Of a stretch of DNA of 64,000 nt, positions 12,076 through 23,500 are shown one piece after another. Position numbers and translations under genes: made by a program. The DNA is taken from contig JAIGNY010003222.1 of the NCBI GenBank assembly GCA_020152595.1, positions 363,501-427,500 of the forward strand, read 5' to 3'. Numbering within the stretch: the stretch's first letter is position 1; each line of letters starts with the position of its first letter. The notes under the pieces were generated by a model that saw nothing but the letters and a program-made list of their open reading frames with translations, was not told where the DNA came from and did no database searches. The stretch comes from Chiridota heheva. Its lineage: Eukaryota; Echinodermata; Holothuroidea; Apodida; Chiridotidae.

Positions 12076-12433
12076 AGCTGGCATTTGGGTAATGTAGTGG
12101 AGTGTCTAGATTTTATTGGTAATGGCATGTGGGTCATTTAGTGGAATGACAAATCTGGATTTCAGGTGTGATTGTAGTTAGTACACAGGGCATGGGATAG
12201 CATTTGAGACGAGAGGTTGGGATGGCATATGGGACAGGCTGGAAGACCTGTACATTATCAGTGGTGAGAGGATTTGTCTCGTTTGCATATACCTCTCACA
12301 GTGCGCTCATGTATTCTATATGCTAGCTTTGAATAGTCGCGTATGCTGTCCTTTTAACCGTTCTAGTTTATTCGCCTGTTTCAGATAGCTATTTGCATGA
12401 AAGAATAATGGCCAAATTTTAAAACTCATTCAG

Positions 12434-12529
12434 GTTATGGTCCATGAATGCTACTATGGTGGAGAATATTCCAATGCTTACATAAGAAATGGAGACCTTG
12501 TTAATGGATGTGTAGCTAGTTATGTAAGG
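12434..12529 (+). CDS. Possible isolated 96-nt internal exon, gene unknown
   Basis: A 32-codon open stretch lies between a CATTCAG acceptor and an AGG-GTATGT donor and is phase 0 at both ends. It reads V-M-V-H-E-C-Y-Y-G-G-E-Y-S-N-A-Y and then I-R-N-G-D-L-V-N-G-C. The residue composition looks protein-like and the flanks do not. I found no partner exon and do not recognise the family, so it may be chance or a remnant. Confidence 0.25.
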
Positions 12530-12599
12530 GTATGTTCCTCACAATATTCTGATGATTTTTTAAATATCGTGTAAATCAGTGCTCTCATACCATTTAGCT

Positions 12600-12925
12600 T
12601 TTTCTGGTGTTAGCTCCAATCTTGGACAAAATTGTCGCACTTTTCACCTACTCACATCTCAGTGTTGGGTGAAACATGGAATGATCTTCTTAACTCCAAC
12701 ATTGAGACGTGGTACAAAGGGGTTAAGAACGTGACAACTACTTTTGTCCAAAAATGATTTTGGACTAAATTGTTATCGCACTTCTCAACCTTCTACCCCA
12801 TATCAATGTTGGATGAAACGAAAGTGCCCTGGGATGGTCATCTTGGACTCCAACATTTGAGACGGGGTTCAAGGGGGCTTGAGAATGTAAGATCGTGACA
12901 ACTAATTGTGTCCCAAGATTGTAGC
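12600..12925. repeat. Diverged dimer, about 150-bp units
   Basis: Two copies (12620-12755 and 12760-12920) share TTGGACAAAATTGT, TCGCACTT, CAATGTTGG(G/A)TGAAAC, CTCCAACATT and GTGACAACTA in the same order and orientation. Confidence 0.75.
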
Positions 12926-13379
12926 TCTGCCAAGTAGTTATATATGATGCCTGGGATCAAGGTGCGCCCCTTGGAATCCACCAGGCTAGCAGTTGTTCAA
13001 GAAGGCTTTTTTTCCCTTCAAATTAGGTGTCATGTTAATTTTCAAAACTTCCCTTTAACAGCCAATTTTGCGTAGTTCCAAATGACGAAATACACACAAT
13101 GTATACAGCGCATAGCTTTGCGATTACAGATTTTGTCCATGGTACGTCACAAAAACTTACGACTCAATTTGTCTTTCAAATTTCAACGTTCAAAATATGC
13201 TGGATGGTCTCACATTCTGAGAAAGTTTTGAAGAAAAAAATGTTTCATGTCAGTTTTTATGAAAGGTATTTATAACAATTAATGAAAAGTTGTTGCTACA
13301 TTTCCATAGACCTTTAACTGATTACAAAACTGCATATTTTCTTCAACAACGAATTAAAATTTTAAACGAATTTGGTCTA

Positions 13380-13870
13380 ATTTTTAAGTCTATGGACAGG
13401 TACAAAAGTTCAACCAAAAAGAGCATTGGATTCTTTCTTTATAATAATTTTTGAATTTTTAAAATAGCAGTAAATCAAAGAGTTTAATATATTGAAAATA
13501 TGCTCTTTTTTTTTTTTCTTCTTAATTTCAGACCTTGAAAATTTTCAAGATGGTGAAGGATCAAATCTTTATTAGACTTATCTTTCCTTTTTTGAGAGAG
13601 AAATTGCAGAAGATTAAAAAAAACCTAATAGATTTACATATAAAAGATGAAAAAAACAATAGATTTACATATGAAAATAGAGACTGTCCCTTTCTTACAT
13701 CACAAGAGTAACACAAAAAAATTGCACAATTTGCACAAAATCTCAAAAAGCTATAAATTAGCTGTTTTTGAAACCAATTTTGATGAAATTTGTTGCCTTC
13801 TTTGTTTGTTAGTGGATTATAAATCAATTTAGCTAATGTGGCCTCTACCTCTCTCCATACAGCTGTTAAC
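13380..13870. repeat. Dispersed repeat, copy 1 of pair
   Basis: It shares a collinear series of blocks with 16010-16550: GGACAGGTACAAAAGTTC, CATAATAATTTTT-like, TTTCAGACCTTGAAAATTTTC, a TTATCTTT-rich part, AGAGCAACACAAAAA-like and GCTAATGTTGCCTCTACCT. The family is unidentified and non-coding. The copies differ by roughly 20-25% by eye. Confidence 0.7.
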
Positions 13871-14564
13871 CCATTTTTTACTGCAAGCCTAGTATTTTTC
13901 ATTATGACTGTTCATCATTTTGGCCTCTTGGTATTTTGGATTGCAGTATGTGATCTAGTTTGTTCACCATCATATCCATCTTTTATAACAAAGGCTGAAA
14001 GAACTATTTCACTCTTTAATCATGTTTGTGAGTTTAAACATTCCAAAAAGTTTTTCTAAACAGCTTTTTGTACCTGACACCGGACTTTTCATATAAAAGG
14101 TCCGGTATAATGATACCCCAACCGGACTCCCGGTATCACCAGCTTGTTCACACTCGGAACAAATAACCTCTCTGTTATCATTAAGACCTGTTCTGTATGT
14201 AACTTCCAGTGATGAAGACCATACACAGTCACATATATAAAAAGTGCACCCAAGCAGAAGTGAGGACAATGAACAGGAGATTAGATTGCATGCTGAAAGT
14301 GCACAAGTTAAATGAGCAAGGATGATGGAATTGGGTTACATACTGGTCTTGTGCAGTGTAGTGTGAAATTGACAGTCTGGATGCTTCAGGCAATTTTGAC
14401 CAATTCTCTGATAAAGAGGAATTTCTTCATGAATGTTTTATAATAAGCTGTTTTATCCAAATCTAATTAATCTACATGTGGGTAATGTTACATACACATT
14501 ACGAGCCAAAGGATTGTTAAGAAATTGAAGTTGTAACACATACACATTTAGACCAACATGGTCA

Positions 14565-15020
14565 CTTTAAAGGATTAGTGGTCAAACAATTTTATCGTAT
14601 GTGACAGAGGTCTTAAAAAGAAACAAAATATTGAAGAAAGCATTCAAAATCTTATTTCGTTAGTTAGATATTTAAAGATTAGTTCAGTGGTCAAGCATGT
14701 TTATCTTATATGAAAGAGGACTTCAAAAAAAAAAAAAAAAAAAATGGTGATGAAAGCATTGTAAAATCTGATTTTGTTAAAGAGATATTTAAAGGATTAG
14801 ATTGTGGTCAAGCAAGTTTATTGTATGTGAAAGATTTGTATTCAAAAGATATTGTATTCAAAAAAAACAAAATAGTGAAGAAAGTGTTCAAAAATCTTAT
14901 TCCGTTAAGGAGATATTCAGCTCTTAAGGGTCTTATCTGTGTAGAAATGACTTATAGAAACTTTACTATGGAAATTATCTTTCTTTCAGTCCTCTACCAT
15001 ATATCAGGGAGCAATTTGTT
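14565..15020 (+). mobile_element. Fragmented left halves of the palindromic MITE
   Basis: Three successive left-end fragments start AAAGGATTAG at 14570, AAAGATTAGTTCAGTGGTCA at 14673 and AAAGGATTAGATTGTGGTCA at 14791. Each continues into the CTTCAAAA, AACAAAATG and GAAGAAAGC blocks described for 17617-18150. They look like tandem partial copies of the same family. Confidence 0.7.
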
Positions 15021-15194
15021 GTAAAAATTTGATTAGCAGTTTTGCTACTCATTTCATAAAAATGATTAGCAACACATTAAAATTGATTAGCAATAATGAT
15101 GCATATGTAGGCCTTATTGATTTTATATCATTGTTTTAATTTGCTCTAAATGGTACTTTTTTAATGCAGTTTTCCTGCTATTAATTAAAAAACT

Positions 15195-15640
15195 TGCGCA
15201 ACCAGTATGGCAAAAGTATCGACACCCATTGCCCAATTAGATGCTGGAATTTTGCTTTCCAAATCATAAAGTTTACTTCTACAATATAAATATCATCATT
15301 TTTATGAAAAATGCATAGAAATTCAGTTAAGAAAAAACAGATAACTTCCTTTCAATTCATTTAAACTCAATATCGAATAACTTTTTTGCCGTACTTGCTA
15401 GGGCTTTCATTGTGAAAATCTTACATACTAAGATACCTCGCCGTAAAACATTTCAAAACTACACCACCACCCCGAAAGTACCTATCATATCAGTCCTCTC
15501 AAAATGGCTGCCATATTTTGCGAAGCATGCAGAATTTTAGCTCTGTTAAAACCTTTTTCTGTTTGTTTAGTTGATTTGACTCATCAGGTAATATTTACAT
15601 GTAGAAAATGTACTGATTGTGACGATTCAAGAATAATGAC
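15195..15640. repeat. Dispersed repeat shared with 49480-50060
   Basis: Collinear blocks shared with 49480-50060 include CCATTGCCCAA, TGGAATTTTGC, GAAATTCAGTT, CTAGGGCTTT, GCCGTAAAACATTTCAAAAC, CCACCACCCC and CTGTTAAAACCTTTTTCTGT. The copies are in the same orientation, non-coding and of an unidentified family. Confidence 0.75.
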
Positions 15641-16009
15641 CTTGTGATTTTTGGTTAATTTATCAGCTTGTAAAACGGGCCTTGATTGAGTGGGATTTAA
15701 AGCCTTACGTTACGGCCTATTGTTAGTTTCAGTTTGCCTATTTACTGCTGTAGAATCACAGTGCATTTCACAAGTTACTCACATTTCAGCAAAATCAAAA
15801 GTGCAAAATATGTGATTCCTGCATTCAAAAAGGATTTAAATATTTTTTTAATTTAAAGGCTGAAAACTTCAATTAGGGAATTTATTGTAGCCTATCGCAA
15901 TTTTGGTAAGCAATGTAGGGAAATGAATCGCTAAACGACATTATGCACAACAAACTAGAACAAATTGCTCCCTGTATATATGAAAATTCACAGGAATATT
16001 TCTTTAAAG

Positions 16010-16555
16010 GTTAATGGACAGGTACAAAAGTTCTCTGTTCAACCACATACTGAAGAGGGCATTAAACTCTTTTCATAATAGTCTTTAAATTAAAAAAAAA
16101 AAAATGTGCAGTTTTCAAGTTATGAGTATTCAAAAGCTAGAAATTTGATTTGTTTTTTTTAATACTGAAAAAAAATTGTGATGTTTTAAACAGGAAAACA
16201 CCTCAAAATGCTTTTGTTTTTCTTCCCCTAATTTTCAGACCTTGAAAATGTTCAAAATGCCTTCCAGCTCGAGGTCACTTGGGGGTATGGTAAAGATAAA
16301 ATCATCTTCATTAGAATTATCTTTGCTTTTTTAAAGAGAAATGGCAAAGGTTTAAACAACAATGAATTTACATTTGAAAAAATAAAGACTTATTCTGTTT
16401 GTACATACAAGAGCAACACAAAAATTTGCACAATTTTTTTTAAAAGCTGTAAAAGGGCTAATTTGTAACCAATTCGAATTTGTGTGCTTTTTTGTGGATG
16501 TTAAATTAATTTAGCTAATGTTGCCTCTACCTGTCCATATACCTTTAAATATATA
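16010..16555. repeat. Dispersed repeat, copy 2 of pair
   Basis: Same orientation as 13380-13870, beginning AATGGACAGGTACAAAAGTT and ending near GCTAATGTTGCCTCTACCTG. An insertion in this copy separates the middle blocks (16240-16290). Confidence 0.7.
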
Positions 16556-16559
16556 ATCA

Positions 16560-17534
16560 ACACAATATCCTTAAGTTTTCACCTCATTGAAATGCATAAG
16601 ACTGCTCGCATTGCACACACCCCTTCCCCCCCCCCTCCCCCGTATTGATCTGTATTCAATATCAAGAGTAAATGATTTTTTGAAAGGAACAAACTCACAA
16701 AACCAAACTTTTTCAGAAAATTACCTGTTCAAAGTGAAGACAACAACTGTGTTTAGACTGAGAAGGATGTTTATTAGATTACACACGATAGCACTTGATA
16801 TTTACCATATTTTTTTATAACCTTGGGCATTATTTCTGAAAATGGCAAAACAAACCGTGACAAATTGGGTAAATATGCCATGTAGATCTTTCTTTCCTCC
16901 AGGGTATTTATATCAAGCATGTATACTATATATAGGGCATGACTACAGAGCTAACATTCAAATTATTTTGAAATATATGAATTGTATAGTTGAGGATTAT
17001 TAAAAACGAGGAAGTCGAAAACAATATCCATCCACCCTGGTGGTAGAGGACTTTGCTACCCAGTGCTTTTTGGGTAAAATCCCAAGTATACTGGTACAAC
17101 TTGGCAAAATGTGTTTCTTGTAATACAACTTAATTCCATTACTAAAATTTTGGGAATTTTTATGTTAAAAATGAAATTTTAGTTCAAGAACACAATAACG
17201 TAAAATGATAATCTAAGAAACACCATGTAAGCATACTTCATTAAACTCTATTCATTAATTTACCTATATACTAGGATTTTTCCACTTTCCCTTGTAAAGG
17301 TAAAGACTACTTAAACTACATAATATTCCTTTAGTATTCCAGGAAAGATTTCGATCTTCATCCAAACCGAGTTTCAACTGATTGCATAATTAAAAACTCA
17401 AGTGCATGTAAACAGGATGGACTCTCCAGTCCGGTGCAGCAATGTTAGCAGGTCAATGCATGCCCTGAATATGAGGAGATGACGCCGGTTGATTCCTTGT
17501 GAAGAGACGGTATTGAGGAGAGGCCTTTTAAGGC
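16560..17534 (-). other. eef1d 3' UTR and downstream flank
   Basis: This stretch follows the eef1d stop codon on the minus strand. I see no other gene in it. A possible AATAAA on the minus strand (TTTATT at 16770-16775) could serve for polyadenylation, but the site is weakly supported. A C-rich run sits at about 16621-16640. Confidence 0.35.
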
Positions 17535-17573
17535 CTAAACTTTGTTGAATGCAGCAATATCAACACTTTGCAC
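17535..17573 (-). CDS. EEF1D: EEF1D exon 11, C-terminus and stop (residues 261-272)
   Basis: The acceptor CCAAACAG is followed by codons for V-Q-S-V-D-I-A-A-F-N-K-V and TAG at 17537-17535. This dodecapeptide is the near-invariant end of EF-1-beta and EF-1-delta (usual last residue Ile). It lies about 4.2 kb from exon 10, beyond a large minisatellite complex at 18.2-20.6 kb. Confidence 0.97.
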   Translation of the reverse strand: MQSVDIAAFNKV

Positions 17574-20500
17574 CTGTTTGGAAAAAGAAGAAAAGTAATC
17601 ACAATAGAATCAATTAAAGGATTAGCTCAGGGGTCAAGCAACTTATATGAAAAAGGGCTGCAAAAGAAACAAAATGGTAAAGAAAGCATTCAAAAATCTT
17701 ATTCCGTTAAGGAGATAAATATTTAAGATTGGTATCATTTGTGTAGAAACGACTGAAATAAGACTAGTGACATTACTTTCTCAGATTCCTCAATGTCTTT
17801 ATATGTTGTCATGCAGTTTTGCTGCTTGAAAAGCACAGATATGTCAGAATAGTAAAATAAAATCTAGTAAGGCCAATTAAAATTTACTACCTGAAGGAAG
17901 TTCGAGGAAAAGTAATTCAAGTAGTTAAGAAATTAAAAAAAATTTTTTTTAAACAATTGTTAAGAATTTAAGGATGAGTGACCAACCTTCCATAGTAGAC
18001 TTACTACACCAGTCATTTCTACACAGAAATAAGACAGAGCTTTAAACTTTGACATCTCCATCAGAATAAGGTATTAAAGAGAGTTTTTTCACCATTTTGT
18101 TTCTTTTAAAGTCCTCTTTCATATAAGTAAACTTGCCTGACACTCAAGCAGTCATCCTCTTTTGGCAGTGACTGCAACAGAACTTGTCATTTAACTGAAC
18201 AATATAATGGGCTGCCTTACAACTTAACCATACCATGTGCTGCCCTGAACTATTATACCATGTGCTGCCCTGAACTATTATACCATGTGCTGCCCTGAAC
18301 TATTATACCATGTGCTGCCCTGAACTATTATACCATGTGCTGCCCTGAACTATATCATGGGCTACCCTTAACTATACCATGGGCTACCCTTAACTATACC
18401 ATGGGCTACCCTCAACTATACCATGGGCTACCCTCAATTTAACCTAGATGAAACCATGTGCTGCCTGATCAAAACCATGTGCTGCCTGAACAAAACCATG
18501 TGCTGCCTGAACAAAACCATGTGCTGCCTGAACAAAACCATGTGCTGTCTGAACGAAACCATGCTGCCTCAACGAAACCATGCGCTGCCTCAACGAAACC
18601 ATGCGCTGCCTCAACGAAACCATGCGCTGCCTCAACGAAACCATGTGCTGCCTCAACGAAACCATGTGCTGCCTCAACGAAACCATGTGCTGCCTCAACG
18701 AAACCATGTGCTGCCTCAACGAAACCATGTGCTGCCTGAACGAAACCATGTGCTGCCTGAACTGAACGAAACCATGTGCTGCCTGAACTGAACGAAACCA
18801 TGTGCTGCCTGAACTGAACGAAACCATGGGCTGCCCTGAATAAAGCCATGGGCTGCCCTGAATAAAGCCATGGGCTGCCTGAATAAAGCCATGGGCTGCC
18901 CTGAATAAACCATGGGCTGCCCTGAATAAAGCCATGGGCTGCCCTGAATAAAGCCATGGGCTGCCCTGAATAAAGCCATGGGCTGCCCTGAATAAAGCCA
19001 TGGGCTGCCCTGAATAAAGCCATGGGCTGCCCTTAAGTATGCCACGGATTCCCTCCCAGCTATGCCCGGGCTGTCCTCAACTATGCCACAGGCTGCCCTC
19101 AACTATGCCACAGGCTGTCCCCAACTATGCCACGGGCTGCCCTCAACTGTGCCACGGGTTGCCCTCAATTGTGCCACGGGTTGCCCTCAACTGCCACGGG
19201 CTGCCCTCCACTGTGCCACGGGCTGCCCTCAACTGTGCCACGGGCTGCCCTAAACTGTGCCAAGGGCTTCCCTTAACTGTGCCAAGGGCTTCCCTCAACT
19301 GCCACGGGCTGCCCTGAACTATGCCACCGGCTGCCTTGAACTATACCACGGGCTGCCCTGAACTATGCCACGGGCTGCCCTCAACTATGCCACAGCTGCC
19401 CTCAACTATGTCACGGGCTGCCCATGTGCCGCCCTCAACTATGCCACAGCTGCCCTCAACTATGTCACGGGCTGCCCATGTGCTGCCCTAAACTATACCA
19501 TGTGCTGCCCTGAACTATACCATGAGGTGCCCTGAACTATACCATGTGCTGCCCTGAACTATACCATGTGCTGCCCTGAACTGTACCATGTGCTGCCCTG
19601 AACTATACCATGTGCTGCCCTGAACTATATCATGGTCAAACTATACCATGTGCTGCCTGAACGAAACCATGTGCTGCCCTGAACTGTACCATGTGCTGCC
19701 TGAACGAAACCATGTGCTGCCTGAACGAAACCATGTGCTGCCTGAACGAAACCATAACTATGCCACGGGCTGCTCCCAACTATGCCACGGGCTGCTCCCA
19801 ACTATGCCTCGGGCTGCCCTCAACTATGCCACGGGCTGCCCTCAACTATGCCACGGGCTGCCCTCAACTATGCCACGGGCTGCCCTCAACTATGCCACGG
19901 GCTGCCCTCAACTATGCCACGGGCTGCCCTCAACTATGCCACGGGCTGCCCTCAACTATGCCACGGGCTGCCCTCAACTATGGCACGGGCTGCCTTCAAC
20001 TCTGCCACGGGCTGCCCTCAACTGTGCCACGGGCTGCCCTCAACTGTGCCACGGGCTGCCCTTAACTATGCCACAGGCTGCCCTGAACTATACCACGGGC
20101 TGCCCTGAACTATGCCACGGGCTGTCCTCAACTATGCCACAGCTGCCCTCAACTATGTCACGGGCTGCCCTCAACTATGCCATGGGCTGCCCTCAACTAT
20201 GCCACGGGCTGCCCTCAACTATGCCACGGGCTGCCCTCAACTATGCCACGGGCTGCCCTCAACTATGCCACGGGCTGCCCTCAACTATGCCACGGGCTGC
20301 CCTCAACTATGCCACGGGCTTCCCTCAACTATGCCACGGGCTGCCCTGAACTATGCCACGAGCTGCCCTTAACTATGCCACGGGCTTCCCTCAAGTATGC
20401 CACAGGCTTCCCTCCCAAGTATGCTATGGGCTTCCTCCCAAGTATGCCACGGGCTTCCCTCCCAACTATGCCACGGGCTGCCCTCCCAACTATGCCACGG

Positions 20501-23500
20501 GCTGCCCTCCCAACTATGCCACGGGCTGCCCTCCCAACTATGCCACAGGCTGCCCTGGGCTAAGCCACACAAATTTGTGTTGGTTGTAATAACAGAAATT
20601 GGAGAAAAAAGCAAATATAGTATTTGTTCCCATCATCAGTAAATGTTCCTGCTCGTAAAAATTGGTGAACTTGTAATGACACCACTCCCAGGGCTGAAAT
20701 TTCTTGTGCAAATAACATAGGCCTACTGTTATTGGCTGTTACACATATTTACCAAGCTGTTAGTATTTTATTCTTACCAAGCTGTTAGTATTTATTTTTT
20801 TAAATATAGGCATATTCAAATAAGTCTTTAAGTTTCATGAAAATATATCATCACTTTTCGAAATGCTGTAAGATCTGGCCTAAGTGTTGCAAAGCTTGTG
20901 TCTAACATTAGGCCTAACACTGAAACTTTTTAAGTTTAGGAGTTGAACATGACGGCATTGATTATTTTTCTTAATTTGACATTTCAATATATAATGATAT
21001 TGCATGTACATTATTGTCATAGAATTTAATTGTAGCAAAAATGATCAGGATGTATAAGTTCTTACAATAGAAATTATTGGTTGAAACCAAATTACGTTCC
21101 AAATTTTCTTATATTTACTTACATAACAGTGCTGTCACGATATGGTTGTATTATGTATTGATTAAAGTGTAGAAAAGTATCGCGGTATATTGTTATATCG
21201 CGATATTTTTCAAGAAAACTGACTCACAATACACATTTTTAATATCAGTACTTCTTCCTATACTTATGTATTGCAGAAGAATGATGAACACAAAAAACAA
21301 CAATGATTTCCATCTAGCAGAAGACATGATCGCATGACAATTAAGGCTCTGGATTTTATCACGCATCGCATGCACGTTTGGTAATTCAGCCAAAGTGACC
21401 ATGAATCATTAAAGTGAGGAGGCATTTTCTGGGCTAATTTTCTTTCTTTTGCCAACTTACATCGGAGCATGCCAGTGTGGGGTGAAGGAGCACGATTTTT
21501 TTTTTTTTTTTTTTTTTTTTTATGCTTCGGGATATTTTTGCATGTTTTAAAAGTTGATTCAGAAACGATCATGGCCTAAACTTGCATTTTAGATTTAGTA
21601 CCGCAACATACGAACTAACCAAGCCTAGTTGCACAAAAATTTCTTAGTTCTGTATTAGTTTTTGGTATCAATGAGAGGCAATATTTCATGTCGTGGGAAA
21701 AGAGATATCGTGATAATCAACGTATCATTACAGTACTATTAAATAAGCACCTTCAACTTAAAGAATTATGGGCTGCCTTGACTATCAGCTCTTCTTCTGA
21801 TAAAATAAAAGATGTTATACCTCCTCGTGTTCGCTGATCAGATCATCCAGATCCACCGTGCTTACTTTGGCGTCTTCAAGCACAGCACAGATCTGAAGCT
21901 TCTTGATGCCATAGGCAACATCAACCAGTTTGGCTGCAAAAGAAGAACAAAAAAGAGTGCAGTGCTAGCTTAACATTGACTGCTCCTCACGTAGCTTAGT
22001 CGCTCACTCTTCTGAGTTCTTGATTTAAAACTTAACAATCCAACACAACAGTTATGAACATGGTAATCAGTGCTCAATGATAATGTCATCAATGATAATG
22101 TCGCTCGTTCTCTCTGAGAGTTCCTTACTTAAAACTTAGCAATCCAACACAACAGTTATGAACATGGTAATCAGTGCTCAATGATAATGTCATCAATGAT
22201 AATGTCACTCGTTCTCCCTCCGAGTTCCTTACTTAAAACTTAACAATCTAGCACAACAGTTGTGAACATGGTAATCAGAGCCCTTTAGGCTCTATCAACA
22301 ATGATAATGTACACAAGAAATACCAGGATTTTCCAAGGGACAGGAGGGGGAAGGGGGAGTTCCACATTACAATTTCACATTAATCATAGGAAGGTATATG
22401 AGTGCCATGTACGTTGGCTGTCTGTGGGGGTGCCAGGCCCCTAATTGATCTTTTTCATGGGCATGCACCGTCCTGCCCCTCATTGCCTCCGCCCTGCCCC
22501 TCATTGCCTCCACCCTGCCCCTTTTCACTAAGCACTCTGCAATTTGTTTACAAAAACATACTTTCTTTTCATGAGCTGATTAGTTCTCCAATACAAAAAA
22601 GTGCCCTCAAAAGTGCCCTTGATGCCTCATAAATGCCCTTGATGCCTTATAAATAATCTTGATGCCAACCTTGATGCCTTATAAATGCTCCTTTTAGTCA
22701 GTGATACCATGCCTCTACCTACCATGAAAATGATATTAATATACAGTTCTTATAAAGCGCAACACACGCTTAAGTCTCGTGCTAAAAAAACAAATAAAAT
22801 GAAAGAGGGGGAAAATAGGGAAACAACTTATAGAAGTCAGAAAAGATGTGTTTTTAAGAATGATTTAAAGTTAGTTACAGTTTGAGCCTCTTTGATATGT
22901 GTTGATAGATTGTTCCAGAGAAAAGCAGCTGAAGATTGAAACGAACAATGACCATATGACTTTGTAGAAACAAAAGGAGGTAGAAGCGATAACTTAGAAC
23001 TGGAGCGTAGACAGCGAGTCAAGAGTGTACATGTGGATAAGATCCTGTAAGTAAGTGAGAGCAAGGTTGTGGACACATTTGAATGTTAATAGAAGAACTT
23101 TGAAGTTGATGCGTGATTTAACAGGGAGCCAGTGTAAGTTGTGAAGGATTGGAGTTGCATGAGTGAATGGTTTACAACATGTGACCAGTCTTGCAGCAGG
23201 GTTCTGTATGCGTTGCGTTGCAATCTTTAGCTATTACAGTTGACAATGAGGACACAAATGCATGTACAAGGGGATCTCCCTCCCTAAATGTACTACCCCC
23301 CCTCCCCCCCCCCCCTCTCCCTCCTTCCTTCCATGATGCCTTGTCACCACTTCTAGTGCCTCGGAGTTAGAATTAATTATAAAATTTCCCACGGTTCTGA
23401 GTAAAGGTGTGAAACATCTTCCCACAAAGAATCATGACACAAGTAATATCAATGCAGTATATGCATCTTTATATGCTCACACTTTACCACACGTTCCATC

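Noticed and set aside
9876..12137. Minus-strand open frames of 695-753 codons rich in His, Pro and Thr
   Set aside because: They coincide exactly with the 20/22-bp minisatellite, are open in all three frames and have no flanking gene structure.
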